DNA of 64,000 nt from Flavobacteriaceae bacterium (GTDB lineage Bacteria > Bacteroidota > Bacteroidia > Flavobacteriales > Flavobacteriaceae): assembly GCA_013373385.1 (NCBI GenBank), contig JABXHX010000017.1, positions 1 to 64,000 of the forward strand. The letters run 5' to 3'. Both the position numbers and the translations under genes were made by a program. Below, in pieces: positions 38,758-49,937 of the stretch (its first letter is position 1; every line of letters begins with the position of its first letter). The notes beneath the pieces are model-generated. The model did no database searches, had not been told where the DNA came from, and worked only from the letters and a program-made list of their open reading frames with translations.

Positions 38758-39765
38758 ATGAATACAAAACTTAACAAATCTGATTATATAATTCTCAGCA
38801 TTTTTTATGCCTTGAGTGCTCTATTAAATTTTTTTGATTATTACGATCAAAACGAAACACTAATAGAATACCTTGTAGATATTCCTATGTTTATTATTAC
38901 ATCGTATCTAGGAGTTATTGTGTTTTTGTATTTTATCATTCCAAACTTTTTGGTTCAGAAAAAAAAGTACTTTGTTTTTGCTTTTTGGGGTTTGGTTACA
39001 ATACTAGCTATCGGAATTATAGAACGTGTTACAGGCTTTTTAACCAATGGTAGTAGCTGGGACAAATTCCCTACTATTTACAATTTGTTACTGTACTCTA
39101 CATTTAATGGAGCAGATTCTGTTGGCTTACCATTAGGGGTTATTTTAACAAAAAAGTTTTATGAGTCTCAAATAAAAATTTCAAAAATTGAAAAACAGCA
39201 AAAAGAAAATGAGTTAAAATTATTGCGCTCACAAATAGACCCTCATTTTTTATTCAACAACCTAAACACTCTAGACAGTTTAATTGATTCTGATTCTCAA
39301 AAAGCCAAAGAGTACATCAACCGACTTTCGCTTATGTATCGTTATCTAATTCAGTCAAAAGATGCAGAAGTTATGGAGTTATCTGATGAGTTAGAATTTG
39401 CAGAAAACTATATTTTTTTAATAGAAACGCGCTTTGGCAATGATTATCATTTTAATATTGAAAAAGAAACAGATGTATCCGATAAGTTTATCCCAACCGG
39501 TGCTTTACAAGCTTTATTAGAAAATGTAGTAAAACATAATAAAGCAAATAAAGAATCAATACAAACAACTATTACCATAAAGGAAGATTGGTTAACTGTT
39601 AGCAACACAAAATCAACACATCCAAATAAAGAAAGTTTAGGAACTGGTTTAAAAAATTTACAATCACGTTACAAGCTTTTATCAGATAAAAAAGTAGATG
39701 TTAAAAACGCCAATAGTCGTTTTATAATCTCTATTCCTATTATTAAGTTGAGTGAAGAAAATTAG
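38758..39765 (+). CDS. LytS-like sensor histidine kinase
   Basis: His_kinase motif LRSQIDPHFLFNNLNTLDSLIDSD; four TM segments. Confidence 0.9.
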   Translation: MNTKLNKSDYIILSIFYALSALLNFFDYYDQNETLIEYLVDIPMFIITSYLGVIVFLYFIIPNFLVQKKKYFVFAFWGLVTILAIGIIERVTGFLTNGSSWDKFPTIYNLLLYSTFNGADSVGLPLGVILTKKFYESQIKISKIEKQQKENELKLLRSQIDPHFLFNNLNTLDSLIDSDSQKAKEYINRLSLMYRYLIQSKDAEVMELSDELEFAENYIFLIETRFGNDYHFNIEKETDVSDKFIPTGALQALLENVVKHNKANKESIQTTITIKEDWLTVSNTKSTHPNKESLGTGLKNLQSRYKLLSDKKVDVKNANSRFIISIPIIKLSEEN

Positions 39766-39769
39766 ACGT

Positions 39770-40534
39770 ATGAACATCTTAATCTTAGAAGACGAAATAC
39801 CAGCATACAAAAAACTGATAAATTATCTATCAGACACTTTTGGTGAAGAATATACACATGACTTAGCTCGTACTAACTCTGATGGAAAAGAATTCCTTTC
39901 TAAAAACAAGTATGATTTTATTCTTTCTGACATTCAATTATTAGACGGGATTTCTTTTGATTTATTTGATGAAGTTGATATTAATTGCCCTATTATTTTT
40001 TGCTCTGCTCATAACGAATATTTGTTTAAAGCATTTAACACTAACGGAATTGCTTACATACTAAAACCCTATACAAAATCTGATTTTATTAAGGCTATAG
40101 AAAAATACCAGTCACTGTTTAAGCAAGGAAATTATAACGAATTAAACTCTGATACATTGTCGAATTTAAAATCTGCCTTACAAGAAGAAAACACTCCTTA
40201 TAAAAAGCGATTTGTCATTAAAAAAACTAAAGGAATTCAATTATTAAATGTTACAGATATTAGTTTAATAGTTGCCTCTGGGGATTTTTGCATTGCTACA
40301 GATTTTAAAGGAAAAAGACACAATATATCTCAAACACTAGGTAACATTTTTCAACAATTAAACCCTACAAAATTCTTTAAAATTAACAGAAGTGAAATTA
40401 TTAATATCGAATCTATAGAAAACATCGAAAGTCATTTTAAAAATCGATTGCTGATTACCTTAAAAGGAGTTAAAGAGAAACCAATGACAAGTTCATCTAC
40501 CACATCTGACTTTAGAAAGTGGTTGGAAAGTTAG
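39770..40534 (+). CDS. LytTR-family response regulator
   Basis: Receiver MNILILEDEIPAYKKLINYL..FILSDIQLLDGIS; C-terminal LytTR (KFFKINRSEIINIESIENIE). Confidence 0.9.
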   Translation: MNILILEDEIPAYKKLINYLSDTFGEEYTHDLARTNSDGKEFLSKNKYDFILSDIQLLDGISFDLFDEVDINCPIIFCSAHNEYLFKAFNTNGIAYILKPYTKSDFIKAIEKYQSLFKQGNYNELNSDTLSNLKSALQEENTPYKKRFVIKKTKGIQLLNVTDISLIVASGDFCIATDFKGKRHNISQTLGNIFQQLNPTKFFKINRSEIINIESIENIESHFKNRLLITLKGVKEKPMTSSSTTSDFRKWLES

Positions 40535-40823
40535 TTTATCAATAAATAATTTAATTTTTATTTTTCCTTATTAATAGTTGTATTAAATAATTAAAGCATA
40601 CCTTTGTCTCGTTCAATAAGAACACCTTTCAATTTTATAGGGTAGTATTTAGTAATTAGTTTTTTTGAGTTTATCTCGTCTTTCCTTTTTTATTTCTTCA
40701 TTACTTTTATTGTTATAAGTGTTTGCTAAAGCTATTTTAGTTTAAAAAACTAATTGGTATAATAAATATTTAGTTCGGTTTTTTTAGGACAAAAAATATT
40801 TAATAATTTAAAATTTATAAAAG

Positions 40824-41015
40824 ATGCAAGAAGGCACAGTAAAATTTTTCAACAACTCAAAAGGATTTGGGTTTATTACATCATCAGAATCAGGAGAAGA
40901 TATTTTCGTTCACAATTCTGGATTGATTGACGACATAAGTGAGAATGACAAAGTTCAATATAACACTGAACCTGGTAAAAAAGGGTTAAACGCAATTAAC
41001 GTTGAAATCATGTAG
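40824..41015 (+). CDS. Cold-shock domain protein
   Basis: GTVKFFNNSKGFGFITSSESGEDIFVHNSGL. Confidence 0.93.
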   Translation: MQEGTVKFFNNSKGFGFITSSESGEDIFVHNSGLIDDISENDKVQYNTEPGKKGLNAINVEIM

Positions 41016-41044
41016 TTTACTATATTGATTGTCAATTATAGTAA

Positions 41045-41075
41045 AAAAAGATTGTCTTAACAGACAATCTTTTTT
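41045..41075. terminator. Intrinsic terminator between csp-like gene and lepA (convergent)
   Basis: AAAAAGATTGTCT-taac-AGACAATCTTTTTT. Confidence 0.8.
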
Positions 41076-41108
41076 GATTTATAAAACTCTTTAAAAAATA
41101 TAAACACA

Positions 41109-42905
41109 CTAATCATTTAGCTTTAGAACCGCCATAAATGCTTGTTGTGGTATTTCTACATTACCCACTTGACGCATTCTTTTCTTCCCTTTTTTCTGCT
41201 TTTCTAATAGCTTACGCTTACGAGAAATATCTCCACCATAACATTTAGCAGTTACATCTTTACGTAAGGCTTTTACCGTTTCACGCGCTATAATTTTTGC
41301 TCCGATGGCTGCTTGAATTGGGATATCAAATTGTTGACGCGGAATTAATTCTTTCAATTTCTCACAAATTCGCTTCCCGATAGAATAGGCATTGTCTGCA
41401 TGCAATAAAGCAGAAAGTGCATCTACCGGCTGTCCGTTTAATAACATATCTACTCTTACCAATTTAGAAGTTCGCATTCCAATAGGATGATAATCAAACG
41501 AAGCATATCCTTTAGAAACTGTTTTTAATCGATCGTAAAAATCGAATACAATTTCTGCTAATGGCATATCAAAAATCAATTCGACACGTTGTGGTGTTAA
41601 ATAGGTTTGATTTACAATTTCTCCACGTTTATCAATACACAAACTCATTACCTGTCCCACAAAATCTGATTTTGTAATAATAGAAGCTTTGATATAAGGC
41701 TCTTCTACCCTATCTAATTTAGATGGATCCGGTAAATCTGATGGGTTATTTACAATAATAACTTCATCTGGAAGCTTTTTTGTAAATGCATGATACGATA
41801 CGTTTGGCACCGTAGTAATTACCGTCATGTTAAACTCACGTTCTAAACGTTCTTGAATAATTTCCATGTGTAACATTCCTAAGAACCCACATCGAAAACC
41901 AAAACCTAATGCAGCAGAACTTTCTGGTTGAAACACCAAAGAAGCATCGTTTAACTGTAATTTCTCCATAGAGTTACGCAGCTCTTCATAATCTTCTGTA
42001 TCTACAGGATAAATTCCTGCAAAGACCATTGGCTTTACATCTTCAAACCCTTCAATTCTACTAGTTGTTGCTTCTTTTGCATCTGTAATAGTATCACCAA
42101 CTTTTACTTCTTTTGCCGTTTTAATTCCAGTAATTAAATAGCCAACATCACCTGTTTTAATGGATTGTTTTACAACCTGATTTAGCTTTAAGGTTCCTAC
42201 CTCATCCGCAAAATACTCTTTGTTGGTTGCCATAAATTTGATACGTTGCCCTTTTTTAATCTCTCCGTCTATCACTCTAAAATAGGTTTCAATTCCGCGG
42301 TACGAATTAAATACCGAATCAAATATCAACGCTTTTAAAGGAGCTTCTGGGTTTCCTTTTGGAGCAGGAATCCTTTCAATAATCGCTTCTAAAATTTTGT
42401 CTACACCAAAACCTGTTTTTCCACTAGCCGGAATCACATCTTCGGCATCACAACCTAATAGGTCTACTATATCATCTGTAACTTCTTCTGGATTTGCACT
42501 TGGTAAGTCTACCTTATTCAGTACAGGAATAATCTCCAAATCATTCTCTAATGCCAAATACAAATTAGAAATGGTTTGCGCTTGTATACTTTGTGCAGCA
42601 TCAACAATTAACAAGGCTCCTTCACAAGCTGCAATAGAACGAGAAACTTCGTACGAAAAATCTACGTGACCTGGCGTGTCAATTAAGTTTAAAATATACT
42701 CTTCTCCTTTATAAGTATATTCCATTTGAATAGCGTGCGATTTAATGGTAATACCACGTTCACGCTCTAAATCCATATTATCTAACAACTGGTCTTGCTT
42801 TTCTCTTTCGGTTACAGCCCCTGTGTAATCTAACAATCTATCTGCCAACGTACTTTTACCGTGATCGATATGTGCGATGATGCAAAAGTTTCTAATGTTC
42901 TTCAT
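41109..42905 (-). CDS. lepA: Elongation factor 4
   Basis: [22 protein letters not shown]; full LepA C-terminus ([26 protein letters not shown]). Confidence 0.97.
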   Translation of the reverse strand: MKNIRNFCIIAHIDHGKSTLADRLLDYTGAVTEREKQDQLLDNMDLERERGITIKSHAIQMEYTYKGEEYILNLIDTPGHVDFSYEVSRSIAACEGALLIVDAAQSIQAQTISNLYLALENDLEIIPVLNKVDLPSANPEEVTDDIVDLLGCDAEDVIPASGKTGFGVDKILEAIIERIPAPKGNPEAPLKALIFDSVFNSYRGIETYFRVIDGEIKKGQRIKFMATNKEYFADEVGTLKLNQVVKQSIKTGDVGYLITGIKTAKEVKVGDTITDAKEATTSRIEGFEDVKPMVFAGIYPVDTEDYEELRNSMEKLQLNDASLVFQPESSAALGFGFRCGFLGMLHMEIIQERLEREFNMTVITTVPNVSYHAFTKKLPDEVIIVNNPSDLPDPSKLDRVEEPYIKASIITKSDFVGQVMSLCIDKRGEIVNQTYLTPQRVELIFDMPLAEIVFDFYDRLKTVSKGYASFDYHPIGMRTSKLVRVDMLLNGQPVDALSALLHADNAYSIGKRICEKLKELIPRQQFDIPIQAAIGAKIIARETVKALRKDVTAKCYGGDISRKRKLLEKQKKGKKRMRQVGNVEIPQQAFMAVLKLND

Positions 42906-43081
42906 TATATTATTCTAACTACCTTGAAACCCGCAAAGATAACTTATTTAGTATGATTAATAAAAACAAAGATTTGAATTTAATAATTTGTAGTTTACGA
43001 GTAAAAAATGCAGTTTATCAGAAAAATGTTTAACAACTACAACTTATATAGTTCTTTTGCTGTATGAACAAATAAATTTTT

Positions 43082-45034
43082 ATGATGAGAAAAATTATAT
43101 CCATTGCTCTTATATCTCTTTTTTTTGTTATTACTCCTTTTGTAGTAATATCAAAATTTAATGTAAAACCACTTAACATTCAAGTGGCAATTGAAAACTT
43201 AAATAATAATAAAGATATAAAGTGGGAGTATATAAAAGACAGGCTGTTTGATGGTAAATCTATAAATGTTTATAAAGTTTCTGGTCCAATACTCATATTA
43301 TTGGAAGGCGCTAACAAAGAAGATAGCATTGCTGTAAAAACGACAATCCTGCAATTAAAAAAAATACTACCAAATAAAATCATTGATTATTTTGAAAACT
43401 ATACTAAAGTTAACTTCAACAATGAAAAAGAAAAAAACAAAAAAATAAATGGAACTCCTATTTACGAATTTTATAACTCAGTAATAGTTTTTAACTTTAA
43501 AAAGCCACACCAATACAAAAAAGATTTTTTAATTTCTTCTACGCTTAGCGATCAATCAATAATAAAAAGAGAACAAAAAAATCTAAAAAATTTTGATTCA
43601 AAAAGCATAAGATTTAGTCCAGAAAACATTTACTTTTCTTTTTCTAAAAAAATTAGCTTAGAAAAAAAGTCAGAATATATACAGTATGAATTCTTTAGAT
43701 GGCTTTGTTATATCAATCCAGAAAAAAACTACTCTATAACTTACAAAAATCAAATGGGCATTTTCAATGCTCCAGAATATTTGCCTGAGAAAGGTAAATT
43801 AAATCAATTAGATAAATTCTTATTAAAAAAATTGTATTCTGATACGTTTATTGATGAGTTTAAGGTTTACCTGTATAGCAATTATCCTTGGAGATATGCA
43901 AACATGTTTCTCAACAAAAAGAAAACAATAATGTATACTTATACAGTTCTTTTTATATTAGCAATACTCTTAATATTAGCTTCGTTTGCTGTTTTTCAAA
44001 ATTTTAAATTTAAGCATCCTTTTTTCTCTTATTTTTTCCCAATACTTATTCTTAACATGAGCTTAGTTTATTTCGCAAATATCTATACTTTTTTAGTAGA
44101 ACTAAACACTACTGTAACTTGGGATAATAATTTTAAAATGGGGTTTTTATTTTCAATTGGACTCACATTCATTATGTCGTTTTTTTTATGGAGTATAGAA
44201 AAATTATGCATTAAAAAAAGACATAAGTTCAAATATAAAATAACACTACATTTTCTTTTTACTCTTTTAACTCTAAGCGTTTTACCTTCTGTTATTATAA
44301 GTAAAAAAGGTATAGAAAACACATTAGAAGCAACTGTTCCTTTAACATTAACTCTTATACTATTATCTTGTTTAAGAAGCGCATATATTTATTTTAATCA
44401 TTATTCAGAAAACATTATCAAACAAAAAGATGTAGAACTTAGCAAATTAAAAGAGCTACAAGCAACAACTGAACTTAATTCTTTACATGCGCAAATCAAC
44501 CCTCATTTTTTATACAACTCGTTAAATTCTCTAGCCAGTTTAGCACATATCAATCCAGATAAAACCGAAAAAATGGCATTGTTTTTATCTGATTTATTTA
44601 AATATTCGACAAATAGAAAAGGCGAAAAAATGAGTACAATACAGGATGAAGTAGAAATGGTTACCAATTACTTGCAAATTGAAAAAATACGTTTTGAAGA
44701 CCGCTTACAGTTTTCAATTGAGGTACATGACGATTTATTACAAACTCAAATTCCTCGTTTTCTATTACAACCATTAATAGAAAATGCTATAAAACACGGT
44801 ATTTCTAAAATTGAAGAACAAGGAGTTGTTCAATTACTTATTACAAAAAATAACAATAATTTATATATTTCTGTTAGTGATAACGGTCCAAATTTTCCTG
44901 ACGGGTTAATAAGCGGCCACGGATTACAAAGTGTATATGACCTATTACGTTTAAGCTATGGTGAGCAAGCTACCATAAATTGGGAAAATTTGCCGAAAAA
45001 GAAAATTACTGTTATTATTCGCTCAAATTCTTAA
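43082..45034 (+). CDS. LytS-like sensor histidine kinase with large extracytoplasmic N-terminal domain
   Basis: LHAQINPHFLYNSLNSLASLAHINPDKTEKMALFLSDLFKYS; HATPase LLQPLIENAIKHGI; several TM segments. Confidence 0.88.
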   Translation: MMRKIISIALISLFFVITPFVVISKFNVKPLNIQVAIENLNNNKDIKWEYIKDRLFDGKSINVYKVSGPILILLEGANKEDSIAVKTTILQLKKILPNKIIDYFENYTKVNFNNEKEKNKKINGTPIYEFYNSVIVFNFKKPHQYKKDFLISSTLSDQSIIKREQKNLKNFDSKSIRFSPENIYFSFSKKISLEKKSEYIQYEFFRWLCYINPEKNYSITYKNQMGIFNAPEYLPEKGKLNQLDKFLLKKLYSDTFIDEFKVYLYSNYPWRYANMFLNKKKTIMYTYTVLFILAILLILASFAVFQNFKFKHPFFSYFFPILILNMSLVYFANIYTFLVELNTTVTWDNNFKMGFLFSIGLTFIMSFFLWSIEKLCIKKRHKFKYKITLHFLFTLLTLSVLPSVIISKKGIENTLEATVPLTLTLILLSCLRSAYIYFNHYSENIIKQKDVELSKLKELQATTELNSLHAQINPHFLYNSLNSLASLAHINPDKTEKMALFLSDLFKYSTNRKGEKMSTIQDEVEMVTNYLQIEKIRFEDRLQFSIEVHDDLLQTQIPRFLLQPLIENAIKHGISKIEEQGVVQLLITKNNNNLYISVSDNGPNFPDGLISGHGLQSVYDLLRLSYGEQATINWENLPKKKITVIIRSNS

Positions 45035-45039
45035 ACTCT

Positions 45040-45798
45040 ATGAAACCATACACTACATTGGTTATTGATGATGAACAACTGGCTAGAAAACATTTACGAA
45101 AACTACTAGCCAGTTTTCAAAACACATTTAATATTATTGGAGAAGCAAAAAATGGAATTGAGGCTGAAAAGATAATTACAGAGTTACAACCCGAACTAAT
45201 TTTTTTAGATATTGAAATGCCTAGTCAAAATGGCTTTGAATTATTATCAAAATTAACTACTGTTCCAATTGTAATTTTCTGTACAGCATATGAAGAATAC
45301 TCATTAAAAGCATTTGATACCAATAGTATTGATTATTTAGTAAAGCCTATAAAATTGGAGCGCTTACAAAAAACCGTCAACAAACTTAATTCTCTTAAAA
45401 ACAAGTTAGACCCTTCTACTTTATTAAAAGTAGTTCAATCAATTTCAGAAAAAAAAGAAGCAAAAAAAATGACTTCTATTACAGTGAAGAAAAAAGATAA
45501 AATTATTTTTCTAAAACTAGAAGATATTACATATTTCGAAGCCAAAGACAAATATGTTTTGGTACACACAACAAACAAAAAAGAATTAATTGAACAATCG
45601 CTATCTAAACTGGAAAGCAAATTACCAGAAGAATTTTTAAGAGTCCATAGAGGTTTTATTATTAACACTACATTTATTAAAAATTTTCAAAAATACTTTA
45701 ATAGTAGATATATTATTACATTAAAAAACAAGCAACAAACAAAAATAACATCAGGTAGAAGCTACAAAGAACAATTAAAAATCTGGATGGATATCTAA
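45040..45798 (+). CDS. LytTR-family response regulator
   Basis: MKPYTTLVIDDEQLARKHLRKLLASF...LIFLDIEMPSQNGFE; LytTR (LRVHRGFIINTTFIKNFQKYFNSRYIITLKN); start moved from 44980 to ATG 45040. Confidence 0.9.
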   Translation: MKPYTTLVIDDEQLARKHLRKLLASFQNTFNIIGEAKNGIEAEKIITELQPELIFLDIEMPSQNGFELLSKLTTVPIVIFCTAYEEYSLKAFDTNSIDYLVKPIKLERLQKTVNKLNSLKNKLDPSTLLKVVQSISEKKEAKKMTSITVKKKDKIIFLKLEDITYFEAKDKYVLVHTTNKKELIEQSLSKLESKLPEEFLRVHRGFIINTTFIKNFQKYFNSRYIITLKNKQQTKITSGRSYKEQLKIWMDI

Positions 45799-45891
45799 GT
45801 GCTTATTTTACTTAAAATTTCAATATCAAAAGACAAAATTCTTTCCTCAATTAATTATTACATTATCAAATTGACACATTGATTCATTAGT

Positions 45892-46998
45892 TTAGTCTTG
45901 CCATTCTGCAATAAACAAATTCGTATCATGTCCTCCTCCATTATTCCTATTTGATGAGAAGATTAATTTTTTACCATCGTTAGAAAATACTGGAAAAGCA
46001 TCAAAAGTTTCACCATGAGTGATTCTTTTTAAATTCTTTCCATCAATATCAATCATGTACAAATTAAAAGGAAAACCTCTTTCTGCTTCAAAGTTAGATG
46101 AGAATAAAATCTTCTTCCCTGAAGGATGAAAAAACGGACTCCAATTGGCATTTCCTAAATCAGTTAATTGACGCAATTCTGAACCATCGGCATTACAGAT
46201 ATAGAGCTCCATGTTGGTTGGCTGTACCAATCCTTCTTTTAATAAATCTTTGTATTCTTTGATTTCTTCTGGTGTTTTTGGGCGTGATGAACGGAAAATT
46301 AATTTTGTCCCATCTGGCGAGAAAAACGCACCACCATCATATCCTAATTGATTGGTGATTTGCTTAACATCTGTTCCATCAATGTTCATGGTAAACAATT
46401 CTAAATCACCCGTTCTCATTGATGTAAAAACGATTTTATCTCCCTTCGGAGAAACCGTAGCTTCTGCATCGTAACCAGGTTCATTTGTTAACTGTTTGGT
46501 GATATTTCCTTGTAAATCAGCTACAAAAATATCATAAGTGTCATAAATTGGCCATACGTATTTTCCTTCTCTACGTAATGGAGCTGGCGGACATTCTTTA
46601 CCTCCTAAATGGGTTGATCCATAAACGAAATGCTTATTGTCTGGCAAGAAATAAGCACAAGTAGTTCTACCCAACCCTGTACTTATCATAGGTGGAATTG
46701 AATCTTTAAATGTTTCGCCAACATTCATTAAAAACATCTGATCACAATTAACGCCCCACTTTTTATTGTTTGATTGAAAAATGATTTGTTTATCATCAAA
46801 GCTCCAATAAGCCTCTGCATTATCTCCACCAAAAGTAATCTGCTTCATCGATTTAAAGTGCTTTTCTTCTGGATAAATCAATTTATTTTCCCATTTCTTG
46901 GTTGCTCCAGATTTAGCATCTGATTTGTCTTTTTTATCACTCTTACAAGCAAGTGTAACAAGTCCCAAAAGCACTAAAGAAAGCGTTCTTAATTTCAT
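45892..46998 (-). CDS. TolB/PD40-repeat beta-propeller lipoprotein
   Basis: Repeated SPDGTKLIFRSSR / SNDGKKLIFSSNRN motifs; lipobox LVTLACKS. Confidence 0.85.
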   Translation of the reverse strand: MKLRTLSLVLLGLVTLACKSDKKDKSDAKSGATKKWENKLIYPEEKHFKSMKQITFGGDNAEAYWSFDDKQIIFQSNNKKWGVNCDQMFLMNVGETFKDSIPPMISTGLGRTTCAYFLPDNKHFVYGSTHLGGKECPPAPLRREGKYVWPIYDTYDIFVADLQGNITKQLTNEPGYDAEATVSPKGDKIVFTSMRTGDLELFTMNIDGTDVKQITNQLGYDGGAFFSPDGTKLIFRSSRPKTPEEIKEYKDLLKEGLVQPTNMELYICNADGSELRQLTDLGNANWSPFFHPSGKKILFSSNFEAERGFPFNLYMIDIDGKNLKRITHGETFDAFPVFSNDGKKLIFSSNRNNGGGHDTNLFIAEWQD

Positions 46999-47064
46999 TG
47001 TAATCTGTTTTAATATATTAACTAACTTTAATTAGCTATTTTTGACAAAAATAACATTAATACC

Positions 47065-48279
47065 ATGAAAAACTTTATAATTTTTATCTTTTTATTACTG
47101 CTAGTTTCTTGTAATCAAGAACATAAACCAGAAAACAGAATTAAAGAAGATGTTACTTTTTTAGCCGATGATACATTAGAAGGCAGACAAACAGGAACAG
47201 TAGGAGAAATTAAAGCAGCTGAATATATTAAAGGTCGATTTGAAAAATTGGGGTTAGCTCCAAAAGGTACCGATGGTTTTTTTCAGCCGTTTACATTTAA
47301 ACCAAAAACCAATCCGCATGAAGAAGTAAAATTCGATGTAAATGGCGATGGAACCATTACCGGTAGAAATGTAGTTGGATTTTTAGACAACAATGCAAAA
47401 AACACAGTAGTCATCGGTGCACATTTTGACCATCTAGGCTATGGTGGCGATGGTTCTTTACACAGAGGAAAAAAAGCAATTCATAATGGAGCAGATGATA
47501 ACGCTAGTGGCGTAGCTGTTTTATTAAATTTGGCTAGTAAACTTATAAACACAAATAAAAACAACAACTATTTGTTCATTGCTTTTTCTGGAGAAGAAAT
47601 GGGCTTACTAGGGTCTAATTATTTTGTTAAAAATCCTACAATAGATACCAAAGCCGTTTCGTATATGATTAATATGGATATGGTAGGCAGATTAAAAGAT
47701 AGTTCCTTAGCTGTATATGGAACTGGAACTTCTCCAATTTTTAAACAAACTTTAAAATCACACAACAACAATTTTAAGTTGATCCAAAAAGAATCGGGTG
47801 TTGGCCCTAGTGATCATACTAGTTTTTATTTAGCAGATATTCCTGTGTTACATTTCTTCACAGGGCAACATGCTGATTATCACAAACCAAGTGATGATGT
47901 AGAAACGTTAAATTATGAAGGAATGGAATTAGTTTCTAACTATATTTACAACATCATTTCTGATCTAAATGATAATGGAAAACTAGCATTTAGAAAAACC
48001 AAAAGCGAAAGAGAACAAGTGCGTTTCAAGGTTGGTTTAGGTGTAATTCCTGATTATATGTATGACGGAAAAGGAATGCGTGTAGATGGAGTTTCTGAAG
48101 ATAAGCCTGCTATTAAAGCTGGAATTAAAAAAGGAGATATCGTAATTAAATTAGGAGACAAAGATGTAACCGACATGATGAGTTATATGAAAGCATTATC
48201 TGTATTTAAAAAAGGGGATAAAACTACTGTAGTTGTTAAAAGAAAAGGCAAAGAAGTTAAAGCTGATATTCAGTTTTAA
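47065..48279 (+). CDS. M28-family peptidase with C-terminal PDZ domain, lipoprotein
   Basis: VVIGAHFDHLGYGG...GADDNASGVAVLLNLA...FSGEEMGLLGS; PDZ KPAIKAGIKKGDIVIKLGDKDV. Confidence 0.9.
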   Translation: MKNFIIFIFLLLLVSCNQEHKPENRIKEDVTFLADDTLEGRQTGTVGEIKAAEYIKGRFEKLGLAPKGTDGFFQPFTFKPKTNPHEEVKFDVNGDGTITGRNVVGFLDNNAKNTVVIGAHFDHLGYGGDGSLHRGKKAIHNGADDNASGVAVLLNLASKLINTNKNNNYLFIAFSGEEMGLLGSNYFVKNPTIDTKAVSYMINMDMVGRLKDSSLAVYGTGTSPIFKQTLKSHNNNFKLIQKESGVGPSDHTSFYLADIPVLHFFTGQHADYHKPSDDVETLNYEGMELVSNYIYNIISDLNDNGKLAFRKTKSEREQVRFKVGLGVIPDYMYDGKGMRVDGVSEDKPAIKAGIKKGDIVIKLGDKDVTDMMSYMKALSVFKKGDKTTVVVKRKGKEVKADIQF

Positions 48280-48300
48280 CTAACACTAAATTTATAGAAC

Positions 48301-48332
48301 AACCCGTTGAGTTTATCCTTAACGGGTTTTTT
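48301..48332 (+). terminator. Intrinsic terminator after the M28 peptidase gene
   Basis: AACCCGTT-gagtttatcctt-AACGGGTTTTTT. Confidence 0.7.
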
Positions 48333-48350
48333 CTTTCTTAGAAAAAGGAG

Positions 48351-48358
48351 TATTTTTG
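48351..48358 (+). promoter_or_regulatory. -7 box TATTTTTG immediately upstream of the dusB start
   Basis: TATTTTTGcggcATGG; no clear -33 TTG. Confidence 0.45.
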
Positions 48359-48362
48359 CGGC

Positions 48363-49361
48363 ATGGTAAAAATCGGAAATATTGAACTTCCAGAGTTCCC
48401 GCTATTGTTAGCACCAATGGAAGATGTAAGCGATCCACCTTTTAGAGCTTTGTGCAAAGAACAAGGTGCAGATGTAGTGTACACAGAATTTATTTCTTCT
48501 GAAGGATTGATTCGTGATGCTGCAAAAAGCGTGATGAAGCTCGATATTTACGAAAAAGAACGCCCAGTTGGAATCCAAATTTTTGGCGCTAATTTAGATT
48601 CGATGTTAAAAACTGTTGAGATTGTAGAAAAATCTAATCCAGATATTATTGACATCAATTTTGGTTGTCCAGTTAAAAAGGTGGTTTCTAAAGGTGCTGG
48701 CGCGGGTATTTTAAAAGACATCGATTTAATGGTAAAGTTGACCAAAGAAATGGTCAAGCATACCCATTTACCAGTAACGGTAAAAACACGATTAGGTTGG
48801 GATCACGATTCGATAAAAATTGTTGAAGTTGCAGAACGTTTGCAAGATGTTGGTTGTGCGGCCATTTCTATACATGGTAGAACGCGTGCGCAGATGTATA
48901 AAGGTGATGCCGATTGGAAACCGATTGCTGCCGTAAAAAACAATCCAAGAATGCACATTCCTGTTTTTGGGAATGGCGATGTAAATACCCCTGAAAGAGC
49001 TGTTGAAATGCGTGATGTCTATGGACTTGATGGGGCTATGATAGGAAGAGCTTCTATCGGAGCACCTTGGTTCTTTAATCAAGTAAAACACTTTATAAAA
49101 ACAGGTAAACACTTGCCTGCGCCAAGCATTTCTGAACGTGTAGAAATTGCACGTCGTCATTTACAAATGGCTATTGATTGGAAAGGAGAAGCTTTGGGAG
49201 TATTAGAAACCAGAAGACACTACACAAACTATTTTAAAGGGATACCACACTTTAAAGAATATCGTTTAAAAATGGTTACTTCAGACGACCCAAGAGATGT
49301 CTTTGCTGCTTTTGATGAGGTGCAAGAAAAGTTTGGAGATACTGTTGTCGATTTTAATTAG
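48363..49361 (+). CDS. dusB: tRNA-dihydrouridine synthase
   Basis: LAPMEDVSDPPFRALCKEQGADVVYTEFIS; INFGCPVKKVVSKGAGAGIL; ISIHGRTRAQMYKGDADW. Confidence 0.93.
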   Translation: MVKIGNIELPEFPLLLAPMEDVSDPPFRALCKEQGADVVYTEFISSEGLIRDAAKSVMKLDIYEKERPVGIQIFGANLDSMLKTVEIVEKSNPDIIDINFGCPVKKVVSKGAGAGILKDIDLMVKLTKEMVKHTHLPVTVKTRLGWDHDSIKIVEVAERLQDVGCAAISIHGRTRAQMYKGDADWKPIAAVKNNPRMHIPVFGNGDVNTPERAVEMRDVYGLDGAMIGRASIGAPWFFNQVKHFIKTGKHLPAPSISERVEIARRHLQMAIDWKGEALGVLETRRHYTNYFKGIPHFKEYRLKMVTSDDPRDVFAAFDEVQEKFGDTVVDFN

Positions 49362-49935
49362 TTTCTTTAATTGTAAAAGAATTAATTATTGATGCTACAT
49401 CTTTGATAAACTCATCATAATACTTATTCTCAGAATTGTACCGAAGTATAAAGTTTCGGTTGTTATAATGATACAAAACGTCTACATTGGTAAATAGCTT
49501 TTTCTTATGCCAAGAGGTGGTATACTTCATCAAATAATACACTCCATATTTTTTATGCAAAAACTTTTGAGGAACAATATTAATTCTTGGATAAAACTTT
49601 TTCATTCTTTTAGTATAAAATGCTAACAACTCTTTTCTGCTTTTAGCATTGCAAACTTTGGTAGAGTATTCGGTTACATAGAAATTATTCTCATAAAAAT
49701 TATGCCCTCTTTTTCGCATTACTTTTGGCGAATGCATGATATGGCCATGAACATCTCTATATGAGTACCAAGTTTCTGGTATTTGCAACGAATAGGTTTT
49801 ATATGCTTTTTGCAAAGCTTCTCCTTGTAACAATTCTTGTTGATCTGGTGAAATGTTTTTAATTGCTTTTACGTTTTTTAAGGTACTGCAACTATATATA
49901 ATTACTAAAAATAAAAAAGCTATAAAATTTTTCAC
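49354..49935 (-). CDS. Hypothetical lipoprotein (paralogue of the next gene)
   Basis: Lipobox IYSCST; shared pattern with 49938-50519 (IPETWYSYRD..HIMHSPK; KKYGVYYLMKYT; YYDEFIKDVASIINSF). Confidence 0.65.
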   Translation of the reverse strand: MKNFIAFLFLVIIYSCSTLKNVKAIKNISPDQQELLQGEALQKAYKTYSLQIPETWYSYRDVHGHIMHSPKVMRKRGHNFYENNFYVTEYSTKVCNAKSRKELLAFYTKRMKKFYPRINIVPQKFLHKKYGVYYLMKYTTSWHKKKLFTNVDVLYHYNNRNFILRYNSENKYYDEFIKDVASIINSFTIKETN

Positions 49936-49937
49936 AA

